This document shows, one piece after another, positions 41,455 through 53,543 of a DNA stretch of 64,000 nucleotides. The notes under the pieces are model-generated. The model saw nothing but the letters and a program-made list of their open reading frames with translations. It made no database searches and had not been told where the DNA came from. Position 1 is the stretch's first letter; every line of letters begins with the position of its first letter. The DNA is from Tillus elongatus (taxonomy: Eukaryota > Arthropoda > Insecta > Coleoptera > Cleridae): positions 198,114,778 to 198,178,777 of the forward strand of contig OZ023262.1 of assembly GCA_964006375.1 (NCBI GenBank), in the 5' to 3' direction. The translations under genes and the position numbers were made by a program.

Positions 41455-41735
41455 CAAGGACACTATCACATCTGGTTTTTACTTCAAGCAGCTAATATAA
41501 AACTTCCTTATTTTCCTTCTCATAATTGTCAGTTTAAAGTCGCAATTAGCACTAATTGTCAGTTTAAACTGGCAATTAGGATAATTGTCAGTTTAAACTG
41601 GCAATTATAGGTAATTGCCCGTTTAAAGTCGCAATTAGTGCTAATTGCCAGTTTAAAGTCGCAATTAGCGCTAATTGCCAGATTAAAGTGGCAATTATAA
41701 AAAAAATTCGTCGTGGCCCTTCCACGGCTTCGTAA
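41455..41735 (-). repeat. Palindrome-array element, inverted third copy
   Basis: Reverse orientation copy of the 34520-35234 element. The tail cactatcacatctggttttt stands at the left, six palindromes occupy 41522-41698, and the conserved end cgtggcccttccacggcttcgta lies at 41712-41734. This copy has six rather than five palindromes, with its own mix of perfect and asymmetric units. The distance to the other copies is about 6.5 kb. Confidence 0.88.
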
Positions 41736-42083
41736 TTTTCCTATGTGTGGAGTGTTATAATCTATGAGATGGATTGCTAAGCTTTAAATATGGAGGGCAT
41801 AAAGAGAATAAGTTTTGAAATGTGGACATGGAAAAAATGATAAAGACAAAATACACTAATAGAAACACAAATAAAAGTGTGCTAGAAGAAAGATGCTTGC
41901 TGAAAGAAAATGTTAGGAGGAAGGCAAAATTTGTTGGGCATATTCAGACATATTAACTTTGTAACATTATTTGAATGGCCGCATATACCTACTTGGAAAA
42001 AAGGAGAGGAGGTAGACCAAGAGGAAGAGTTCTAATTTAATCTACACATTCAGAAAAAAAACGGACACCAATAATTAACAAAC

Positions 42084-42293
42084 CTGACTATAGATTTGTC
42101 GTAAAAGATCTCTAACTCCTTGGGCACTATTATCTGTATTCAAAATAAATTTCAGACCTGAAGGAGTTTCCAGATAATGTAATGTATATTTTGATGTTTT
42201 GTAATATAAAAATCCATCCTTAGTATCATATGGTGTCATTTTACTCACAAATGACTTTATAGAAAATAGCATTCCATACATAAGTTTAGCTTC
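42084..42293 (-). CDS. TRAPPC1: TRAPPC1 (Bet5), exon 2
   Basis: Middle coding exon, 210 bp or 70 residues, flanked by a ctttttag acceptor (42294 upward) and a CAG|gttt donor (42083-42082). It starts [18 protein letters not shown] and continues [20 protein letters not shown], then [14 protein letters not shown] and ends DLLRQIYSQ. This is the longin core of TRAPPC1 and is very close to the human sequence ([30 protein letters not shown]). Both junctions are phase 0. The frame is intact. Confidence 0.95.
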
Positions 42294-42352
42294 CTAAAAA
42301 GAAGTCCATTTTTAAAACAGCTAGAAGGGCACAAAATACGCAAATATTATAC

Positions 42353-42451
42353 CTCTTCTCTGGTCATTCCTGATTGTTTGATCCTACTCCATTCTTGGTA
42401 ATAAAGTAATGTACCATTTTTATCGAATATGTATATATTATGAACTGTCAT
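42353..42451 (-). CDS. TRAPPC1: TRAPPC1 (Bet5), exon 1, start codon
   Basis: First coding exon, 99 bp or 33 residues, from ATG at 42451-42449 to the donor GAG|gtataa (42352-42351). It reads [20 protein letters not shown] and ends GMTREE. Human TRAPPC1 begins MTVHNLYLFDRNG, and a Trp in a similar place (EW) is kept, which fixes the start. The intron to exon 2 is only 59 bp. The start codon lies in aaacATGac, an acceptable context. Together the three exons make a full-length 145-residue protein. Confidence 0.95.
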
Positions 42452-42708
42452 GTTTATTCGTTTATCAATCGGACTTACACAAAATCATTAGTAACTACTA
42501 CTATGAATGTATTTTTAGGTACCCTTAACCCTCCACATGTATTGTATTTTGCATCAGGAATTTAAACGTTTTATCAATTTATTTACCTAGAGGCAGACTT
42601 TTTATAACTTAATGTACTTTTTTGGGGTTAGAGTTGAGTTTGAGTCAATGACATATAGAGATCTCTATTATATGTTTATAGTTTATAGTTGATGGTTTGA
42701 GTTGACAT

Positions 42709-42718
42709 GTCACGTGAC
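42709..42718. promoter_or_regulatory. GTCACGTGAC palindrome upstream of TRAPPC1
   Basis: A perfect ten-base palindrome with an E-box core, 258 bp upstream of the TRAPPC1 ATG. It equals the consensus of the CLEAR element bound by TFEB/MITF-family bHLH-zip factors, which control lysosome and trafficking genes in animals. Binding here is inference from sequence only. Confidence 0.4.
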
Positions 42719-42826
42719 CGTGGCGTATAAATCAAGGCTCAAATAGAGAAGAACTTTTAAATGCCTATGGATGGAATGATGAACCTCATAGAAAGCGGAT
42801 CCGAATGCGTATAATAATATTATTAC

Positions 42827-43027
42827 GTTCTTCGGGGTTCTGGATTTATTGACTAACAAAAAACAACTTTTTAAACTACTAATTTATTATAACCAACTAT
42901 TTTCCAACACCACCGTCAACTAAAATATTTATATCTATAACTAAATGTCCATAGAACTATATTTCACTATACGCCTTCTATGATCGTTTATTATACACCA
43001 AAACTAACTCAGTACTGACTGACTAAC
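42827..43027 (-). repeat. LTR-like fragment, inverted copy of 45195-45580
   Basis: ttacgttcttcggggttctggattta...tttattataaccaactatt...tgtccatagaactatat...tctatgatcg corresponds block by block to the reverse complement of 45370-45580. Only about 200 bp remain; the start of the LTR (high coordinates) is missing, where the LINE tail begins. Confidence 0.7.
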
Positions 43028-43320
43028 TCTTTTTTGTTTTGTTTTTGGATACAGGGGGGGAGAATGTATCATGCAGACCTCATTCACAACACCGTGGTGT
43101 GTGGGATATCGAGGTACTATGAGACTCGTACTCACTAAACTCCTCTCCCTGAACTACCGGACCTTAGTCTATACCTCCGTCGGAAAAATTACACTTAATG
43201 ACGTTTGGATTTAAATGTTTCCATTCTGTTTTTGCCACCGTGGCGTTATCAGGTAAATATAGGCTTTGGATGTTTATACCTATGTGGAAGTTGCTCATCG
43301 TAGTGGGTGACACTGCGGAG
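43028..43320 (-). pseudogene. Jockey LINE 3' end (continues at 44307)
   Basis: On the minus strand, after the MITE, the last residues read THYDEQLPHRYKHPKPIFT and stop (about 43253), followed by ~200 bp of 3' UTR and an A-rich tail ending near 43028. It is the downstream half of the LINE fragment at 44307-44600. Confidence 0.7.
43313..43320. repeat. 8-bp target duplication (left), CTGCGGAG
   Basis: Matches CTACGGAG at 44307-44314 at 7 of 8 positions; flanks the hAT MITE. Confidence 0.75.
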
Positions 43321-44306
43321 CAGTGGCGACTCGTCAGATGACGCAGGTGAAGCGCTGCTTTACCTATATTTTTCGGTTAAGCTAAACTTTTGTATTCAAA
43401 ATCCACCATAATTTTAATTTTTTTCATTCTCGCAAATCCATTTGATACAACCACATAAAAAATTCTTCTTACGTCGCGCCACAGTTGATAATGTATTTTT
43501 ATAGTAATTTATGGTACGATATAATTTGCAAGCCAGCCCCTGATCACCGAATTGAATGTATACATGCCGCAATGCGCAGCGCTTACGTATTGCAGACCAC
43601 AGACTACTGTAGAGCGTCAAGCAGCTGCGACTAACTGAGCCAGATTCGTTCGTATACAAATGCTGCGTCTGGTTCGGGACGCTTGCATGAGACGGTATCC
43701 ATGGCAACGGCACGCACACTGGTAGGTTGATGTTTATTAGGGCCACAAAAGTGATGCAGAGTTCTAAACCTGCTTCAAAGCTTAGTTTCCGTCGTTTGTT
43801 TAGATTGAGTCGGATCGCCAGGGGCGTATTTTTATTTCTACTATGTTGCCATTAAATAATCTGGTATGTGTCACATTTACAGACTTTGAAAAGCTGGATT
43901 TTTCATGTTTATTTTTGGTAAGTGGAATTGATTTGTTTATTATCACATCTAAAAGAGTAATTTCAAAATAATAAAATATTAGATAAAATTTCAAGTTGAA
44001 AAAAAAGTGCCTTGAATTTGAAAAAAATATGTATGTAGCTCTTTCCTCTATAAACAGATTTTCATATGTAATACGCGCCGTATTATATTACCGTGTGCGT
44101 GCGTGTAAAGTATGTGTACAGTGTCATCTCAATCGAATATTCCTGGACATTATTCCGAAAATTATTCCTTGTGAAAGTCTTAATTTTTGTACAAATGGAT
44201 TTTTTATTGAAGTGGCGCAGGGTGGTCTTTGTCTCCTTGGAACCCCCCCCCCCTGGGGCCGCTGAGATTCTGATTCGCCCACTCCCAAAGTCATGAGCCG
44301 CCACTG
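43321..44306 (-). mobile_element. Non-autonomous hAT element, complete (986 bp)
   Basis: Termini CAGTGGCGACTCGTCAG at the left and, as reverse complement, CAGTGGCGGCTCATGAC at the right. Flanked by 8-bp duplications with one mismatch. A diverged, inverted and truncated copy is at 11313-12287. No transposase ORF is visible. It split a Jockey LINE ORF2, whose two halves are in register on either side. A run of nine C residues at 44245-44255 marks the right end. Confidence 0.85.
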
Positions 44307-44600
44307 CTACGGAGCAGGGCATTTGGGTGAGAATGAGAAGCGGCTTTTGCGAATTGAGTGATGGATAGGTGAGTTATAAACTCAAGTATCAAAGGCATTT
44401 TTAGATCAGAGTGAATCTGACGGTTTATGACAAACCATGGCGCTCCGGTAACCATTCTCAGAATTTTATTCTAGACGATATGAAGGGTTTTGATGTGTGA
44501 GTCAGCCGCGGTGTCTCATTCAGGGGATGCATAGGTCAGGCTGGCCGGAAGCGTGAATTTATCATCATAAATGAACTTGCGGTCTTTAACACAATTCCAT
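44307..44600 (-). pseudogene. Jockey LINE ORF2 C-terminal fragment (upstream half)
   Basis: Minus strand: LTYASPE, AADSHIKTLHIV, NKILRMVTGAPWFVINRQIH, SDLKMPLILEFITHLSITQF and AKAASHSHPNALL, the post-RT region of a Jockey-type LINE ('L....NK.LR.....PW...N..i..Dl..p'). One stop interrupts it. The MITE at 43321-44306 separates it from its 3' end. It is a different, more truncated copy than the 14403-18354 LINE. Confidence 0.78.
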
Positions 44601-44892
44601 TGGCAAATGACAGCTCTTGGTTTTGATTAATCTGCTTACGGTCTTGAACCACCTCTGAGATTAATCAAATATATCCTGGTCATTTTTTTGTATGGTTAAT
44701 ACTAGAATGACAGGCAATTCTGTTATTGTCTTAAAAAAATCAAATGATATGTTTTATTCAATTTTTTCATTAAAACAATTTGATTTAAAGAAGAACCAGA
44801 TATTCATAAACTTTCCATTTTCTTCTTTTATTGCCAAATATTTCCAAAAAATCTGTCTTACATAATTTTTTAATGCTTACTTGCTGCTGCAA
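44601..44892. other. Unassigned sequence
   Basis: Mostly AT-rich; no recognised content. Its last part (tttccaaaaaatctgtcttacataattttttaatgcttacttgctgc) recurs at 45980-46035, beyond the TA arrays. Confidence 0.35.
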
Positions 44893-46265
<1,373 letters not shown>

Positions 46266-46273
46266 GTCTGTAT
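46266..46273. repeat. 8-bp target duplication GTCTGTAT (left)
   Basis: Perfectly repeated at 47693-47700. Confidence 0.9.
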
Positions 46274-47692
46274 TAGTGATGGGAAAAACTGTTATATTGC
46301 TTTAACAGGTCCCACCTGTTACTGTTATTTAGAAATAACAGTTAAATATAACAGGTTGAAAATAACAGTATGAACTATGAATTATTAAGAATTCCACGTA
46401 GACGTAGTAACAGTAGCTGAACCCGGCCGGTGGTGTAGTTGGGTAATGTTTAAAATAAAAAATATTCTTGTATTATGTTTAAAACAATTAATAACTTTTT
46501 TATTAAAAAAATGATGGAGGTTTTTTTTGGGTATTCATCACTAATAATAATTTGGTAAAAAATTCAACAATGCAGAATTACTTTCGAATTTTCTTAACTA
46601 ATTAAGTATTAGTTAAGCATTGAGCTTGAAAACCTCTATAGCCATCTTTTTCTTGAAAATGAGAGCTATATGAAATAAATGAATTATTGTAAGCAAAAAA
46701 TAAAATAAATAATAAAAAAAAAATTAAAACTAATTTTTTTCTCTCTACCTATAGGGCGAAGTGTGTCTGGTTTCAACTATACCTGGTACAGGGAATATTT
46801 TTATAATTTCATTAAAATTGGTACTGTTTCTGAGATTTTTTAAGTTTCAAGGATTTTTTATTTTGCAGTAGTAATAAAAAAAAGATGTTAAAATCGGACC
46901 TATTTCTTAGATTTCCAAAGTGAAAAGTAAAAAGGAATATTGATTTATTAGTTACATAAGGCAAAGAAGAATGAGCAAAAAACTACCTAATATAATATAA
47001 TACCTAAGGACTCACGTTAAAGCATAACTGTACGTTTGTATACATATCAGTTTTTTCTTAAAACAAAAATGCCATCAGCATATCGAGTTATCTAATGAAG
47101 ATTGAGTTTACGTCAACGCCTATGTGATTATTTTTTTATATACGCGGTGACCTGATTTTATTTTTACAGTGATATACCTAGTTCATTTTTAATAATTTTC
47201 ACTTGCTACATATACAGCCTTTTTATTTACATTTTTCATATTTTGTGTTTGTTTATAAATTGTAAATATATGTGTGTGTCTTGTGTGAATCAACAACCTG
47301 TCAAAATTTAAGAGTTTCATTGTACCGACGACCCTACGTTCCCAAAGCTGTGAGCATACTAGTATAAAGTAGTATGTTATGAAGTAAAGTCCGCTCTATA
47401 CTCTATACCCCATTCCCAGTCTCATGTCCATTCATTCTGTTATAACAGTTGCGGATGAAAACAGTATTATGTTATGAAGTAAAGTCCGCTCTATACCCCA
47501 TTCCCAGTCTCATGCCCATTCATCCTGTTATAACAGTTGCGGATGAAACAGAAGCTGCTTCATCGTAGCAGTGCAACAGAAACAGATACGACAACAGAAA
47601 CAGATACGACTCACTGCGCAACAGCATCCCCTCCACTGTACCTGTTATTTGTATATATCCATAACAGGTTGTTAAATAACAACCCATCACTA
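46274..47692. mobile_element. Non-autonomous hAT element (1419 bp) with perfect TSD
   Basis: Ends TAGTGATGGG...CCCATCACTA are perfect over 10 bp, and the flanking 8-bp duplication GTCTGTAT is perfect. TAGTGATGGG is a common hAT terminus in animals. Subterminal regions are full of ctgttat/ataacag words. An ~88-bp tandem duplication occurs at about 47370-47550 (cattctgttataacagttgcggatg ... gtaaagtccgctctata). No transposase. Confidence 0.88.
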
Positions 47693-47700
47693 GTCTGTAT
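47693..47700. repeat. 8-bp target duplication GTCTGTAT (right)
   Basis: Right-hand copy of the hAT target duplication. Confidence 0.9.
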
Positions 47701-47939
47701 GAATATAAACTGTATTGGTCGCCAATATTATCTTAAGTTTTCTCATTACCAATAAATATTATTAGATTACCACTGAGTAGTTAGTGAAAACCCACATCCA
47801 GAGTCCGGAAATTAGACATATAATGCCCAAATTGTATTCTGAACAATTGTCAGCCCAGAATATGAATTGCATTACATCAGAACTTGCGTTTCTGATAATA
47901 TGTATATGGTAATAACTGGAAGTTACATTAAGAGCATTG

Positions 47940-49210
47940 CGACCTTGGATGGCTTTATTCCAGAGGAGACACTTATATCCTTATCGTGATGTAAAGAAGC
48001 GAATGTTTTGTTAATGACTGCTAATCGAGTGTGAAGTAAGAATTGTTTATAGACGTTTTCGGAATTTTTTGCATTTTGTATACATTAGTCACAAAACCAC
48101 TTAAATTCCTTATCTTTTACATATTATTGTCTGGCAGAGGTATACGGTTCTCTATTGTTGCTAGAGAATTTTCTACCTCATGGCTATTATAGTAGTTGCA
48201 ACTTTATGGTTTCAGTATACTGAGCACTGAGCACATACCACAGTCATCTTAACATGGGGTATCAAGACCAACATTAATTGAATCAAATACTGCACGATAT
48301 TTTTCATATGAGACCTTTATTTATACAGAAATCTTTCCATAAAGTTGTAATACTTAAGTCTCAGGGAAGATATCTTCATTTCCGTGCATGCAAGAATTTA
48401 TAATGTGAAACAATAGGAATGAGTTTCTACGTGATCTTTAAGTTTTTTTGGTTTAATATATCCTTATTAATTTGAAATGTCTCTCTTGCACTCCTGCCCC
48501 TATCATCTGTTACTTTTACTTGCCCAGATAATGTAATATTTTTGTTCCGAAAAGTTAAGTAAGCATTGCAACAGTTTTCATTCCCGATGTGTGTAAGATG
48601 AATTTGTGGACTAATATTTCTTCATTATTGGATGTACCTATCTGTGGTGAAAACATCTACAAGTACTATTTCTTTCATAAATATTTGCTGAGGTAGTTCT
48701 TCTTTTTACATGTTCCTGTTTGATATGAGAATTCAGAAATGATGAGCGCCCGAGAAAAATTATAATTCCAGAAAGTTCTTAGAATATTTCTCGAATATGC
48801 TCGTTAATCTTACGGCATTGGATGTTACAAGGTAATAGTACTTTTCGTACATTTACATTCTTCTGGATTGTGTGCTTTTCTGTTCGTTCGCTTTTTGGAC
48901 TGGATATTGATTATGAATTCATTTGTAGGTGCAGTTTATACATTTTCTATTCATCGTCCAGGAACATCTTGGTCATTGCTTTTGTTGTCATTTACGGGAC
49001 TTATTACTTATTACCCTGTCACCAGTGCAAAGAACAAAAGCTGATGAAATAATGTTAGTACGTATCTTATTCGAGTTTTATTTCCCGGAATATAATCAGG
49101 ATCACAGTCTGAATCATCGTTATCTTCTGATAAGTCCCTTAATTCTGAAGTAGAATTCGCAGTCGATGATAGGTCTGAAGCAAAAATATAAATAAATCCT
49201 AAAAGCAATT
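47940..49210 (-). pseudogene. Decayed ORF of a repetitive insect protein family
   Basis: On the minus strand, pieces in shifting frames read an acidic N-terminus (SEDNDDSDCDPDYIPG, 49130-49080), a basic and Cys-containing part (KKRTNRKAHNPEECKCTKS, about 48900-48850), then HTSGMKTVAML, DDRGRSARETFQ and IPIVSHYKFLHARK. The order resembles large multicopy proteins of unknown function that occur in many insect genomes and behave like transposon products (my recollection of the family, not checked). Many stops are present. The function is unknown. Confidence 0.35.
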
Positions 49211-50323
49211 ACATCTAAAAAATAGTGCTTTTGCAGGTGGTTTTGAGGTTATGTCTGTAGTCTAAAGCATGATTAGCGTGAAATCACATTACATAGCGTT
49301 ACACATAAAATAGCTGAATATCTACTACAATGTGTTTATCATGGTACAACCTAGCAACATGACTTTGCTATATTTTATCTAAGTAAAATTAGTATTAGTA
49401 TTATATACGTATCGTCTAATAAAGAAAACAGTAACTGGATATCCTATTATGTTTTAGTCCAGTTATACCATATAACGTATACGTGTTGCCTCCAGACTTT
49501 TGTTTGGACATGAGATGACTTTGTTTTGTAACTTCCGCTCAACAGGCTTCGGACGGTTAAGAAACGTACGTATGTCTCGTTTTAAGCGTGAGACTGTGTC
49601 TGTTTAAAACATACTATATAAGAAATACTCTTTAACCGGCTGTTTATTAAACAAATATTGGCTAACTAATCTGCGAAATTACGGATAATAAAAATCATGG
49701 ACCTACTAACTATTAACTTAGCTAACCATTCTCATTTTGTAACCGGGTTTTGATAATTGCAAAGAAATTTTACTCCCCTGGTAATACTTTTAACACAACG
49801 AACCTAACACGTGTTGCTTTCGGCACGGAGACAAACAATAAAAATGCTAATACTGCTACTACAAGATGCATTGGCAATTTTCTCCCCAGCGGTATACAAT
49901 AATAATAATAATAATCTCTAACAGGGTCCTGTTCCGTGTTTTCGTGGAAGATGCATTAGCATAAAACCAAGAATTAGGCACTGATGCAGTTCTAATATAC
50001 GGAACTCATGCCACAAGTGAAGCAAAGGATCTGCGTGCTATTTCGTAATAGCCACACCCCATCGTCAGCTCTACATTCACATGAAATTGATTTATTGTTG
50101 CAATATCCTGATAACTGTTATGAAGTTACACCAGATGGGTATTGTACTCTCAGCCTTTCTGTTTTCAATTAATTATTCAGTAACAAATTTAGAGATGAAT
50201 ATGGAAATATCAGTGGTGAAAATGTGTGCGTGGGCTCAAAAAAATTATTAGGAAGTTTCAAGAAGGATCTTAGCAAAAAAGGAGAATTCAAGTATTATGT
50301 TGATAGAAAGAAAGCACTCTACA
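49211..50323. other. Unassigned intergenic sequence
   Basis: About 1.1 kb without recognised genes. A short (AAT)n tract lies at about 49898-49914. Confidence 0.3.
50319..50323. repeat. 5-bp target duplication CTACA (left)
   Basis: Identical to 57020-57024, on the far side of the BEL/Pao element. Confidence 0.75.
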
Positions 50324-50565
50324 TGTTTCGATAGTTGATGATTCTCTTTCAATTAGAAACGAGGTTAATCACCTTGGGATGTACTTTTGGATACACACGC
50401 AATGTGTTGAGAATGGTAATACCTTTATAAACACGCAATGTGTTGAATGATGACACGCAATGTGTAGAACGATAAGTATATTTACATCTTATGTTACAAG
50501 CTTGCACACCAGCGACCGAGCTTAAGCAGTAGTTATATCTACGGGATCGCAATTGACAATGTCCA
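50324..50565 (-). repeat. BEL/Pao 3' LTR
   Basis: About 242 bp, reads (plus strand) tgtttcgatag...acaatgtcca and is a direct repeat of 56775-57019 with few differences, including the tandem motif cacgcaatgtgt three times. On the minus strand it begins TG and ends CA. A purine-rich ...gggcggcgg on the minus strand near 50692-50700 could be the polypurine tract; if so the LTR would start further out and the 5' LTR would be shortened (see findings). Confidence 0.82.
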
Positions 50566-50955
50566 GTGCATAGTGCATAGCGGACTGAGAGCTACCTACC
50601 CTTGAAGGTTAGAGGAACTGTCTCGGTCGGCTACCTGATACTTCAAAGGCACCAGTTGGCTACCTGATACTTTGAAGGTTCAATAATTAACATACCGCCG
50701 CCCTTGAAACAACATAGTTTCAACAATCTAAACTAAAAATAAACAGTATAATTCTGCGGTTCGAATCGCATGGTGGCTAATACAATATAAACCAATACGT
50801 CTAAATCTAATACTTATGAGCGCTACACATATTTGATTTACATATCAATTAAACAAATTGGAAAGAAAGAAAAAAAAACTAAGATTAAAGAAGCATACAT
50901 AATTTCAGGATAAATTAATGCAGGCAAGCAAAAAAGTGTGTAAATTAATTGTGGC

Positions 50956-51811
50956 TTATTCACTACAAACATTGTCATGTGAGATATCACTTATAGGCAA
51001 TAAGCAAATACGGGAAACAGCTCGTTTAGTTTCACCACTACGAGTTTTCACCGACACTACTAGCACAACACCATCACGTCCTGTATGCACCTTGGTGACC
51101 CTTCCCATAGGCCACCGGGCAGGTGGAGTTGCATCCTGCTTGAGCACGACCAGAGCTCCCTCAAGCCTCCAGAGATCCCGTTTGAAACGCCACCTTGACC
51201 TTTGCTGGAGACAGTGAAGATATTCTCGCCACCACCTGGACCAGAAATGACGCTGCATTTGTTGCAGATGTTGGTACCGTGAAACGCGGCTTATATCTAA
51301 ACTGCACCAACTAGCGTCTGGGACGGCAACCATCGCCTCTCCGATTAAGAAATGACCTGGTGTTAGTGGCTCCAAATCGTTTGGTGAATCCGACAAGGGA
51401 GTTAGTGGCCGCGAATTTAATACCGCTTCCACTTGAGTTAAGAGGGTGTAAAATTCCTCAAATGTAAAATTAAAATGGTTTGCTACGCGCTTAAGGTGGT
51501 GCTTCGCAGACTTTACCCCCGCCTCCCACAAGCCGCCCATATGAGGTGACCCGGGAGGTATAAATTTCCATTCAATACTATGCTGTGATAGATAATCTTG
51601 AAATGGCTGGTCATTTAATAACCGTCTAATAGCCTTCATTTCATTGTTAGCGCATCTGAAGTTTGTGGCGTTATCTAAGTATAGAGTTTTGCAAAAACCG
51701 CGCCTAGATACAAAACTCTTTAAAGCATTTAAAAATGACGCACTTGTTAAGTCCGGCGCAAGTTCGAGGTGAATGGCCTTACTAAACATGCACACAAAAA
51801 CACACACATAA
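50956..51811 (-). pseudogene. BEL/Pao integrase core and DUF5641 C-terminus
   Basis: Minus-strand frame continuing after the inserted transposon: FVCMFSKAIHLELAPDLTS, LYLDNATNFRCANNEM (second catalytic Asp), IEWKFIPPGSPHMGGLWEAG (third catalytic Glu), then AVLNSRPLTPLSD, and the DUF5641 part with LTPGHFLIG, FWSRWWREYLHCLQQRSRW and PMGRVTKVHTGRDGVV. This is the retroviral-type integrase of BEL/Pao elements. The frame is open to the stop at 50956. Its upstream zinc-binding part is at 53524-53748 and before. Confidence 0.9.
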
Positions 51812-53543
51812 CCCAACAAACACAGTTATGTAACATTCACATAACTGAAATAATATTTTGTTATTTACAAAAGTATCATTTATGTAACTTGTTATGAACT
51901 TGTAAGTTACATGTAACACGAAATGTCATGCATATAGTTCCTCTCGTGATATATCTATGTAACATAGTTGGGCATATATATCAGATATATTTATTGACAG
52001 TTTCATCAACATTACATGTTACATTTTGTTGTTAGGAGTAGAGCTTTATCTATATAACCACACACAATAATAGTTTAGAAAAACAAAACAGAAAATTATT
52101 GAAAACATAATTTATTAAACACTTGTAAGAAAACAATATAATATAATACATTCTTTTTGTATTAAAATGTTTATAAATTCAATTTTAATTTTACAATTGT
52201 TTATAATGTTCACATTTAAGTCAAAGTTATGCATAATTTGAAATTCAAAACTAAATCTAAACATCAGTTGATTTTTTTTTGTATAATTAAATATAACTGC
52301 AACTTTAAATTGTAACTAGAGTAGTATCATCCATATTAAAATTGCTTTTGTAATTATTTAACAAATCTGTCGTCATTGCTTGTGTCAAAAACTCAGCTCC
52401 TGTAAATTTAAACTGGTTATATAAGTAGGTAACGACAGTTGCAAATTTAATCAATAAGTTCAGATGACTCAGATGATCATGTAAAACTAACTAAGTACTA
52501 CTAATTATCTTTGGCAATGTTTAAAACGTTGAGCTTTCTGACCTTATTATATTTGTTGGGTTGATATAGCGGGCATCAATACTGACCTTGTTATAGTGAA
52601 TAGCTTTGTGTAAATTCGCTGTGTAGTCATTTTCATCCTTTCGATAATGATGATCAGAAACGATGCTGCAATTGAAACATATAGCTTAACTAGCATTCCG
52701 TCATAAAACGCTAGGATAACACAATCACAGATTCAAAATATACAATATAATTATTTTTAACATGAAACACCAATAAGAATTCAACACCCATATTAATGTA
52801 GTTCTTCACAATGAGTCGTTACTTTTGTCGATAAAGTCATGTACAAAACATAAATTCTTAAACCTTATATTAAATATTGTAATCTTTCAAGAAATGCAGA
52901 AAAATAAAATCCAATACTTACCACAAAATTTTCACGTTACCTTTTGTATGAGGAACAAGAAAACAGTATAAATCACAAACACGAGCACAAAGTAAACATA
53001 ACATAACCTCATAATCTATTAGCAAACAGTAACATCAAGAATCAAGATCAAGACTCAACACTCGCTCTCGCTCTGCGCAGTTGCCCGAACAAAACGACGA
53101 CAATGCCTGGAACATATAGGTGTTAATTTGTATTTCCACTTATTTTCCGTTTATTTTATTTATATAATTATAATAACAAAATAAATTATTGACGAAGTTT
53201 AAAGTTTACATCATATTTCGCTAAACAGGTTTTCTTAATTCACATTTCATTAGCTGGGTTTGATAATTATCTGATTTAATGTAAACTAAAAATATTACGT
53301 TGTTATCAGTGTGTGCTTTAAAACTATAGAACGCCATGAAATTTGTATAATGTGTATGTTACATAAAAATATTACATAGATTTTGTGTTATAATACTTGA
53401 TGGTATGCTATATTTCATTTGTTACCTAAATGTGCTCCGTTTGCAAAGTACATTTGTATCATTTTTAGGTAACAGTGTAATGTTACGGTGATACTTTATT
53501 GAGCTTCCAATGCCATGTAACGGTTACAAACGTGTTTGTTGGG
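51812..53543. mobile_element. Non-autonomous DNA transposon (1732 bp) inside the integrase
   Basis: Both ends read CCCAACAAACAC inwards (51812-51823; reverse complement at 53532-53543). The bases AACCC occur at 51810-51814 and 53544-53548, so the target duplication is AA (2 bp) to AACCC (5 bp) depending on where the ends are drawn. The subterminal 250 bp on each side are packed with gttacat/atgtaac words. No ORF of note. The internal stretch 53040-53110 is more GC-rich (ctcgctctgcgcagttgcccg). Superfamily not assigned. Confidence 0.8.

Noticed and set aside
43040..43080. gggggggagaatgta as a polypurine tract of a gypsy LTR element
   Set aside because: On the minus strand the same region is the 3' UTR of a Jockey LINE whose coding end (HRYKHPKPIFT stop) lies directly upstream, followed by an A-rich tail; this explains it better.
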